Positions 56,672 through 64,000 of a stretch of DNA of 64,000 nt are shown piece after piece (within the stretch, counting starts at the first letter, position 1; each line of letters opens with the position of its first letter). Location of the stretch: positions 1-64,000 of the forward strand of contig JAIKVR010000069.1 of NCBI GenBank assembly GCA_024685545.1. Direction: 5' to 3'. Both the position numbers and the translations under genes were made by a program. Origin of the DNA: Eubacteriales bacterium (GTDB lineage Bacteria; Bacillota; Clostridia; Eubacteriales; Anaerofustaceae). The notes below the pieces were generated by a model. The model saw only the letters and a program-made list of their open reading frames with translations. It was not told the origin of the DNA and made no database searches.

Positions 56672-58488
56672 TTTATTCTTTCAAACACTTTCATAAAAAA
56701 CTTTTCGCTGATCTTTCCAAGTATCGGTCTGCCGTGGGGGCAAGTAAACGGCATATCCGTATCATACAGTTCCCTTAGGAGATATCTGCTCTCATCCCCG
56801 CTTATGTTTTCCCTTCCGCGTACGGCATCATGGCAGGCGCATCTTATAAGCAATGCGTTGCGGCTGGCTAAATCGGTCGAAGGACCGAAGCTTTCTATTT
56901 CACCGGCTATCTGGCGTATAACTTCTGCGATATCTTTGTCGTTCAGATACATCGGTATGCTGCGGACTAAGATGCAGTTGCCCGAATACTCCTCAACACT
57001 GAAACCGAGTTTCTCCAACTCGTCAGCGTTTTCCATTATCAAAGAGCACTGCTTAGGCGACAGCTCAACGGATATCGGCGTCATCAGCTCCTGAATTGCT
57101 ATTGAATGAGAATTGAATGCCTTCATGTACCTGTCGTAAAGTACGCGTTCGTGTGCCGCGTGCGTATCCATTGCGTACAGATCATCGCCGCATTCTATCA
57201 GCGCGTAGAGTCCGAAAGCGTTTCCGATGACATCCATGGCGGACAGCTTCAGCAGTATATCTTTATCGAGAACCGCAGGATCATGTGTCTTGATTGCTGT
57301 CCCGATTTCAATGGATCGATCATTGGCGGGCATATCGGATTTCTGAGATGCTGCGGCAACGAAATCTCCGGATGTGTTTTCTCTGACTGTACCGACTTTT
57401 TCACGGGCTGCAGGCATGTATTCACGGACTTGCTCGAAGACCATCGCCTCTGAATGCCAGCCTTCTTCTGCCTGGATTTCATCAGAGGCGCCATGCGCCT
57501 TTATTTCGATCCTGCTCGTAAGGCAGTCTTTTACTCCTTGCTTGACCAGCATACATATCAGCGACTCGTTTAAGAAGCGTACGTTCTTTTTGGCGGGATG
57601 GATGTTCACGTCCACCATTGAATACGGCAGGCGCATATTTAGTATAAACTGAGCGGTGCTTTTACCGGTCAGTTCATTATATGCGCTGTCTATTGCTCTG
57701 TTGACGCTGGTGCTCTCGATATAGCGCCCGTTGATGATCACGATCCTGTAGGCAGGTTTATCCTTGATGAAGGCAGGAGAAACGATAAGACCGCTGATAT
57801 ACAGCGGGTCGTCAGTGAATTCCATCTCCATCATTCCGCGGAGGGCCTCCCTGCCGAAAACGCATACGGCCGCATTTTTCAGCGAACCGTCTCCGGGTGT
57901 GGTAAAAACGGTCCTGTTATCGTTTATGAGCGTCACAGAGATGTCCGGTCTGCTGAGAGCGATCTTTCCGACCGTATCAATTATCTGGGCCGCAGCGGTA
58001 TTGTCCTCGCTCATGTGCTTTTTCCTGGCAGGCAGATTGTAAAACAGATCTGTCACGCGTATCATTGTGCCGCGGTTGGCGGAAACGGCTTTTTCACTTG
58101 CTATGCATGCATTCTCCACATCTACGGATGTGCCCAGTTCGCTGTCGGAAGTCTTTGTAACAAGAGTGATCCTGGATACCTGTGCGATACTCGCCAGAGC
58201 TTCGCCTCTGAATCCAAGGGAACTTATGGCCGAGATATCGTCCTTGATCTTACTGGTGGCATTGCGCAGGAATACCTTCGGGATATCGTCTGCAAATATC
58301 CCGCTTCCGTTGTCAGAGACTTCGATCAGCTTTTTGCCTGCCTGACCGATCTTTACCCTGACAGAAGTGCTTCCGGCATCGATGGAATTCTCCATCAGTT
58401 CCTTTACGACAGACGAGGCATCGGCGACAACTTCACCCGCTGCGATCTTATTTACCGTTTCTTTTGAAAGGATATTGATTATACCCAT
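56668..58488 (-). CDS. mutL: DNA mismatch repair protein MutL
   Basis: INILSKETVNKIAAGEVV, DNGSGI, LGFRGEALASIAQVS, C-terminal MutL dimerisation domain. Confidence 0.96.
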   Translation of the reverse strand: MGIINILSKETVNKIAAGEVVADASSVVKELMENSIDAGSTSVRVKIGQAGKKLIEVSDNGSGIFADDIPKVFLRNATSKIKDDISAISSLGFRGEALASIAQVSRITLVTKTSDSELGTSVDVENACIASEKAVSANRGTMIRVTDLFYNLPARKKHMSEDNTAAAQIIDTVGKIALSRPDISVTLINDNRTVFTTPGDGSLKNAAVCVFGREALRGMMEMEFTDDPLYISGLIVSPAFIKDKPAYRIVIINGRYIESTSVNRAIDSAYNELTGKSTAQFILNMRLPYSMVDVNIHPAKKNVRFLNESLICMLVKQGVKDCLTSRIEIKAHGASDEIQAEEGWHSEAMVFEQVREYMPAAREKVGTVRENTSGDFVAAASQKSDMPANDRSIEIGTAIKTHDPAVLDKDILLKLSAMDVIGNAFGLYALIECGDDLYAMDTHAAHERVLYDRYMKAFNSHSIAIQELMTPISVELSPKQCSLIMENADELEKLGFSVEEYSGNCILVRSIPMYLNDKDIAEVIRQIAGEIESFGPSTDLASRNALLIRCACHDAVRGRENISGDESRYLLRELYDTDMPFTCPHGRPILGKISEKFFMKVFERIK

Positions 58489-61127
58489 CAGTCACTCTTC
58501 AGATCCTTCTGTATTTTCGCGATATAATTGAACACTTCCATAGGACTCATCTCCTCAAGAGGAAGCGAAGCTATATCATCTTTGAGATTGCGTTCGATAT
58601 AGTTGAGCAGATTGGATCCGGTCTCAACAACAGCAGTACCGGTCTTCTTCTTTTGTGACGAGATATTTTTTCCTTTGGGCTCTTCCGATGCCTCGAGCAT
58701 CTCCAGTATTTCCTCGCTGCGTTTGATGACGGGATCCGGAAGTCCTGCAAGCCTGGCGACTTCTATGCCGTAGCTTTTATCTGCCGCACCGGGCTTGATC
58801 TTGTGAAGGAACACGACGCTGCCGGCTGTTTCTGCGATATCTATGTGAAGGTTTCTTACTCCTTCGATTTCGCCCATCTGCGTAAGCTCATGGTAATGCG
58901 TGGCGAACAGCGTCTTACATCCTATAAGCTCCCTGTCAAGAAGGAATTCCGCAACTGCGCGTGCGATGCTCAATCCGTCAAGCGTACTTGTCCCCCGCCC
59001 TACTTCGTCCAGTATTACAAGGCTGTCCGACGTCGCGTGACGCAGGATATTAGCAACCTCGCTCATCTCTACCATGAAGGTGCTCTGCCCTGCTGCAAGA
59101 TTGTCGCTGGCGCCGACACGGGTAAATATCCTGTCCACTATGCACATATCTGCTGCCTCGCACGGAAGGAAGCATCCTATCTGGAACATGATGGAAAGAA
59201 GCGCGCACTGGCGTATATAAGTCGATTTACCGGCCATATTGGGTCCGGTAATGATGTTCAGACGGCTGTCGGCAAGATCAAGCTCTATATCGTTCGGAAT
59301 GAAAGGGATATCCTCGTTTATCCTCTCTATTACAGGATGACGGCTGTCGCGTACTTTTATCACGCCGTCGTCGTTTATCGACGGGCGCACATAATGGTAT
59401 TTCACGCTCACGTAGGCCAGGGAGCACAGGGCGTCCAATATGCCTATATTCTCCGCACTCCTTTGTATACGGACGACTTCGCCCAGGATCCTGTCATTTA
59501 TCTCATTGAACAGCTGAACTTCGATCTTTTCGGACTCTTCCTGAGAAGTGAGGATCTTCTGTTCGATGCTTTTAAGCTCTTCGGTATAGAAGCGCTCCGC
59601 ATTGACCAGAGTCTGCTTCCTGATGAAATAATCGGGCACGCTGGACAGGTTGCTTTTGGAGACCTCAAAATAATAGCCGAAGACTTTATTGTATTTTATC
59701 TTCAGATTCTTTATTCCCGTGGCATCCTTTTCCTTCTGTTCCAGTTCCGCGAGAACGGCCCTTGAGTTGAGCCTGTATTCTCTGGCTTCGTCAGCCTGTT
59801 TGCTGTAACCGGGCTTTATGGTGTTCGAATCCCTGATATCCGCGGTGCATTCCTCGTTGATGGCCGAATCGATCAGTTCATAAATATCGGCAAGCTCGTC
59901 GGTACCGTCTCTCAGGCCGGCAAGCAGTCCGCAGGAGAACCCTCTCATCAGATCCCTGATCTTGGGTATAAGTGAAGCTGTCTCCTTAAGCGACAGCAGA
60001 TCGCGTCCGTTGGCAGTGTGCATGGCGATCTTGGAACAGAGCCTCTGTATGTCCCCCGTACGTTTCAGATAATACTGGATATCTTCCAGCCGCATAATGT
60101 CTGCCGTAAGCTCGTCTAAAGCGTCCAGACGGCCCAGGATCGATTTTTTGTCGATGAGCGGCTCATTGACCCAGCCCGCAAGAGTCCTGCCTCCCACGTT
60201 CGTAGCGGTCTTGTCCAGCACCCAGAGAAGAGAGCCCTTCTTCTGTGCTCCTCTGAGCGTTCTGGTAAGCTCGAGATTACGCTTTGTCGCATAATCAAGG
60301 TTCATTACTCCCCTGTCGTTGACTGTCCTTATCGCGTTTATATGCTTCAGCGCATTCTTCTGCGTCTGTCTGAGATACAGAAAAAGTGCACCGCAGGAGC
60401 GTATCATTTCATCGCATTCCTCTATCCCAGCCGCGTCCATGGAATATACGGACAGCTGCTCCAGTATTTCAGCTGAGCATCTGTCGTAGGCAAATTCGGA
60501 GGATGAGAGAAGTGTGAGAGGTCTTCCGGTTATCAGCTCCGCTTTATTCTTTAAATCCTGCGACTGGTACAGTACGCCGTTGACTATGATCTCAGCCGGG
60601 CTGACCGCGGAGAGCAGGTTGAAGAAACGGTCCTCAGAATCAGCTCCTTCAATCCTCTGGCATATGACTTCTCCCGTTGTGATGTCACAGTATGCCACGC
60701 CAAAGGAAAGCTTATTGTAGTATATGCACATCAGGAAGTTATTCTCGTCTTCCTTTATGAATGATGAATCCGTGACCGTTCCGGAGGTTACGATGCGCGT
60801 GATCTCTCTGTCCACAAGGCCTTTTGACGCTTTGGGATCGCTCATCTGGTCGCATATGGCGACTTTATATCCTTTATCCACCAGGCGGGAAACATAGGAA
60901 TCCACTGCGTGATAGGGCACACCGCACATCGGAGCCCTCTCATCAAGTCCGCAGTCCTTGCCTGTAAGTACCAGATCCAGTATTTTCGATGCCTTAACTG
61001 CATCGTCAAAAAACAATTCGTAAAAGTCCCCGACGCGGAACATCAGAAAGGCATCGGGAACGCTTTCATGTATCTTCAAATACTGCTGGATCATCGGGGA
61101 CAGCTTCCCCGTATTGACTTCAGTCAT
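58488..61127 (-). CDS. mutS: DNA mismatch repair protein MutS
   Basis: FRVGDFYELFFDDA, ITGPNMAGKSTYIRQCALL, LVILDEVGRGTSTLDGLSIARAVAEFL, TLFATHYHELT. Confidence 0.97.
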   Translation of the reverse strand: MTEVNTGKLSPMIQQYLKIHESVPDAFLMFRVGDFYELFFDDAVKASKILDLVLTGKDCGLDERAPMCGVPYHAVDSYVSRLVDKGYKVAICDQMSDPKASKGLVDREITRIVTSGTVTDSSFIKEDENNFLMCIYYNKLSFGVAYCDITTGEVICQRIEGADSEDRFFNLLSAVSPAEIIVNGVLYQSQDLKNKAELITGRPLTLLSSSEFAYDRCSAEILEQLSVYSMDAAGIEECDEMIRSCGALFLYLRQTQKNALKHINAIRTVNDRGVMNLDYATKRNLELTRTLRGAQKKGSLLWVLDKTATNVGGRTLAGWVNEPLIDKKSILGRLDALDELTADIMRLEDIQYYLKRTGDIQRLCSKIAMHTANGRDLLSLKETASLIPKIRDLMRGFSCGLLAGLRDGTDELADIYELIDSAINEECTADIRDSNTIKPGYSKQADEAREYRLNSRAVLAELEQKEKDATGIKNLKIKYNKVFGYYFEVSKSNLSSVPDYFIRKQTLVNAERFYTEELKSIEQKILTSQEESEKIEVQLFNEINDRILGEVVRIQRSAENIGILDALCSLAYVSVKYHYVRPSINDDGVIKVRDSRHPVIERINEDIPFIPNDIELDLADSRLNIITGPNMAGKSTYIRQCALLSIMFQIGCFLPCEAADMCIVDRIFTRVGASDNLAAGQSTFMVEMSEVANILRHATSDSLVILDEVGRGTSTLDGLSIARAVAEFLLDRELIGCKTLFATHYHELTQMGEIEGVRNLHIDIAETAGSVVFLHKIKPGAADKSYGIEVARLAGLPDPVIKRSEEILEMLEASEEPKGKNISSQKKKTGTAVVETGSNLLNYIERNLKDDIASLPLEEMSPMEVFNYIAKIQKDLKSD

Positions 61128-62439
61128 GAAGCATCTCTCCTAAAAGATAATATGGCTTGGCTTCAGTGATCCTGACGTTGACCGTATCACCTATACTGCA
61201 GTCTCCTGAAAAATTGACGAGCTTATTGGACTTCGTACGTCCGCTCATCATCATGTCATTGCTGCGTGAGCGTCCGTCCGCAATGACTTCCTGGATCGTA
61301 TCGGCATAGATCTGTGATTTTGAGACAATGATTTCCTGAAGAGTATCCACCAACGCCTGGAAACGCGGTTTGATCACCTCATCAGGCAGCTCTTCCATCA
61401 AAGCGGCCTTTGTGCCGGTCCTGGGCGAAAATATGAAAGTAAAAGCCGAATCGTAAGCACATTTGCGTACGAGGTCGAGAGTATCGGCAAAATCCTCATC
61501 CGTCTCCGTCGGGAATCCTACGATGATATCGGTCGAGATCGCTACCCCGGGGATCCTGTCCCTGATCTTGTTAACGAGCGATATATAATGCTCTCTCGTA
61601 TAATGACGGTTCATAAGCCGGAGTATGCGGTCGGATCCGGACTGAACAGGAAGATGTATCGAATTGCAGATATTGTCTCTTTCTGCGATGACATCGATGA
61701 GCTCATCGGAAAGATCCTTCGGGTGTGAGGTCATGAAGCGGACCCGTTCGATGCCGGCGATATCGCTTACCTTGCCCAGCAGCTCGGCAAAGGATATTTT
61801 GTCATCGAGTCCCTTGTCGTAGGAGTTGACGTTCTGCCCGAGCAGCATTATCTCCTTGCAGCCGTCTTCAGCAAGACATCTGACTTCTTTCAGAATATCT
61901 TCCGGTCTGCGGCTCTTTTCCCTTCCTCTGGTGTAGGGAACTATGCAGTAGCTGCAGAAATTATCGCATCCGAACGCAATGCTGACGTAAGCCTTATGCT
62001 TAAAGGCTCTTTTGACGGGAACGTTTTCGGGGATATCGGGCGTGTCTTCAAGTACGCTTTCCAGCTTTTTGCGGGATGCTTTATAACGATTCAGGAGCTC
62101 CGGGAATTCCGTTATATTATGAGTCCCGAAGATGATATCCACGAAGCGGTATTTCTCCTTTATCTCTCTGCGGAAAACCTCCTGTTGCATCATGCACCCG
62201 CAGACACATATGACAGCTTCGGGCTTTGTCTGCTTGAGCTGTTTGAGCTGACCCAATGCACCGAAGAATTTATCGTCAGCATTTCCTCTCACTGAACAGG
62301 TATTTATGACGATGACATCGCACTGATCAGTATCTTCGGATTCCAGGTAACCCATTTCGGCAAGCATGCCGGATATCTTTTCGGAATCATTTTCATTCAT
62401 CTGGCAGCCAAAGGTGATTATCTTGTATTTTTCAGCCAT
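61120..62439 (-). CDS. miaB: tRNA-2-methylthio-N6-dimethylallyladenosine synthase MiaB
   Basis: YKIITFGCQMNENDSEKISGML, radical SAM FGCDNFCSYCIVPYTRGREKSR, C-terminal TRAM. Confidence 0.96.
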   Translation of the reverse strand: MAEKYKIITFGCQMNENDSEKISGMLAEMGYLESEDTDQCDVIVINTCSVRGNADDKFFGALGQLKQLKQTKPEAVICVCGCMMQQEVFRREIKEKYRFVDIIFGTHNITEFPELLNRYKASRKKLESVLEDTPDIPENVPVKRAFKHKAYVSIAFGCDNFCSYCIVPYTRGREKSRRPEDILKEVRCLAEDGCKEIMLLGQNVNSYDKGLDDKISFAELLGKVSDIAGIERVRFMTSHPKDLSDELIDVIAERDNICNSIHLPVQSGSDRILRLMNRHYTREHYISLVNKIRDRIPGVAISTDIIVGFPTETDEDFADTLDLVRKCAYDSAFTFIFSPRTGTKAALMEELPDEVIKPRFQALVDTLQEIIVSKSQIYADTIQEVIADGRSRSNDMMMSGRTKSNKLVNFSGDCSIGDTVNVRITEAKPYYLLGEMLHD

Positions 62440-62540
62440 AATCGTATCTCCCGTATTATAAAATTATAACACAGAGACTGTTTGTATTCACAATCATATC
62501 AATTGACAAAACCTTCTGATTATTGTAAATTATAGGATGT

Positions 62541-62617
62541 TCGGGGTGTTGCGCAGTTGGTAGCGCGCCTGCTTTGGGAGCAGGAGGCCGCAGGTTCGAA
62601 TCCTGTCACTCCGACCA
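62541..62617 (+). tRNA. tRNA-Pro (TGG), CCA encoded
   Basis: CGGGGTG/CACTCCG acceptor, anticodon arm CCTGCTTTGGGAGCAGG, T arm GCAGG-TTCGAAT-CCTGT, 3' ACCA. Confidence 0.93.
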
Positions 62618-62763
62618 TTCAGGAATAACGGCGAGCGGATCGTCACGGCATAGAAAAGTTAAATTCTCATTTAACTTTTTTTATTGCTTAAAAGAGGATC
62701 ACCGCATGTCTCAAATGAAGAATAATGAATCGGTTCCTTTAATTTGCCAAAGGATGTGATGGT

Positions 62764-63390
62764 ATGAAGCGGTTTTTAGATCGGATCAGGAAAAAAGATA
62801 GTGATATTTCACTTAAAAGAAAAATGATAAATACCGTACTGATAACTGTACTTGGAATGACATTGGGATTTCTCTCAAAGTGGTTGGACAGCAGAACATT
62901 TGACAACGCGATTCTGGATCTTCTGGATCCGGGAAATTTCTTTTCCGATATGGCGGTATGGTTGTTTATCGCGCTCTCTATAGCTATCTACAGCTCCTCT
63001 CCCGAAAGAGCCGGTATTAATGTGTTTCTGTTCTTTTTAAGCATGACCGTCGCTTATCATCTGTATACAGTTCTGTTTTCGGGATTTGATCCGGGAAAAT
63101 ATATGCTGATATGGTATGGACTTACCGCTATCTCTCCGGCGTTTGCTTATATCTCCTGGTACGCGAAAAGCAGCAGTGGGTTTTCCATTGTTATCGTCAG
63201 TATAATAATCCTTGTTATGCTGGTATCATGCTTCGGCATAGGAATGTGGTACTTTGATACGAAAGGAATACTGTATACGATCACTTTCATAGCTTCACTT
63301 CTTGTGTTGTACAAAGACATTAAGATACTATCCATTAGTTTTATGATCGGCCTGATCCTGTCATTTATGTTTAGAATAGCGCAATCATAG
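62764..63390 (+). CDS. Uncharacterised multi-pass membrane protein
   Basis: ~5-6 hydrophobic helices, basic N-terminus, SD-like AAGGATGTGAT upstream. Confidence 0.7.
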   Translation: MKRFLDRIRKKDSDISLKRKMINTVLITVLGMTLGFLSKWLDSRTFDNAILDLLDPGNFFSDMAVWLFIALSIAIYSSSPERAGINVFLFFLSMTVAYHLYTVLFSGFDPGKYMLIWYGLTAISPAFAYISWYAKSSSGFSIVIVSIIILVMLVSCFGIGMWYFDTKGILYTITFIASLLVLYKDIKILSISFMIGLILSFMFRIAQS

Positions 63391-63806
63391 TAATACCGTT
63401 ATTCCCGACTTCGCTGAGAATCTTTAATATCTCCTGACAATTGCAGCATGAACCTGTCGAGGCTTCTTTTGTTGTGTACTGAAACATATAAACTGGTTTA
63501 TGGGTGTCCCTGAAAATATATATTATCAGGGACAGGGAAAAAGCAGTCAGCAATTGAAATTCTCATCTGTTTTAAGCCCAATATAGATAAATCATAACTG
63601 CCGAGTACATTTCAGTAAGGAGACCTCAAAACAGCAATCCCGTATAAAATCAGCACTTTTTTGATGAAATACAAAACTCTTGACTTTTGGTTTCAGAGAA
63701 TTCCAGTAATAGAGTCAAATTCGGATGGTCCTTAATGTGGAATTAGTTTTTACAGAAGTAATTAAGAGATGATATAATGAATCATCCGACAAAGGAGGCA
63801 TATTTT

Positions 63807-64000
63807 ATGAAGAAACTATTGATACTGATACTTTGCATAAGTTTGGCAGTAGTACTATTTTCCTGCAGTAAGCCGGAAAACAATGATCCGCCTGTAAATA
63901 ATACTGAGGGTGATAATACCGGGAATGACAATACAGAGGGTCCCGTAGTCTTTATGACTTATGACAGAAAAGGAAATCCCTATGATCAGAGCATTTTTGC
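63807..64000 (+). CDS. Predicted lipoprotein, N-terminus only (runs off the window)
   Basis: AAAGGAGG then ATG; MKKLLILILCISLAVVLFSCSKPENNDPPVNNTEGDNTGNDNTEG... with lipobox LFSC. Confidence 0.8.
   Translation, partial: MKKLLILILCISLAVVLFSCSKPENNDPPVNNTEGDNTGNDNTEGPVVFMTYDRKGNPYDQSIF

Noticed and set aside
58803-59765. 320-aa plus-strand ORF antisense to mutS
   Set aside because: Long but wholly inside mutS, which has clear motifs on the other strand.
1-64000. CRISPR array, retron, BREX/DISARM/CBASS-like operon or prophage
   Set aside because: No regularly spaced repeats, cas genes, reverse transcriptase, phage structural genes or multi-gene defence operon seen; only TA modules/remnants.

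Overview
This 64 kb window is a mostly syntenic housekeeping chromosome segment from a Firmicutes/Clostridia-type bacterium. That assignment is inferred from gene content and order, not from a search. In order it holds: the N-terminus of thrS with a T-box leader (minus strand); infC-rpmI-rplT; tRNA-Val; a dcw division/cell-wall cluster (mraZ, rsmH, ftsL-like, PASTA PBP, murF, mraY, murD, ftsW, murG, ftsQ/divIB, ftsZ) lacking murE, murC, murB and ftsA; convergent ftsE-ftsX-M23 peptidase; a class B sortase; cmk-plsC-ispH::rpsA; trxA; an accessory island (URO-D-family protein, MFS transporter, PucR-like regulator); ychF; a sirtuin; yigZ; ruvA-ruvB-queA; an AbiEi antitoxin with a truncated AbiEii; aminotransferase-polA-coaE-queG; an accessory pocket (anchored nuclease, AbiEi pseudogene, DinJ/YafQ-type TA); rsmI; a cobalamin riboswitch and cobT; pheST; two tandem tyrosine-recombinase genes; divergent yneA-like/lexA with SOS boxes; and miaB-mutS-mutL-miaA-(aluminium resistance/Met-gamma-lyase family), then tRNA-Pro. 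I see no CRISPR array, prophage or complete new defence system. The observations most worth a second look are: an intact recombinase-like ORF that has lost all recognisable catalytic residues beside an intact paralog; a sortase with a ~155-aa basic cytoplasmic tail; the URO-D/MFS/PucR island; two decayed AbiE-type loci; a TA promoter embedded in a perfect 18-bp palindrome; an ATA start codon for infC; a 16-bp SD/anti-SD hairpin after ftsZ; and several genes with a TATAAT immediately upstream of the start (leaderless candidates).
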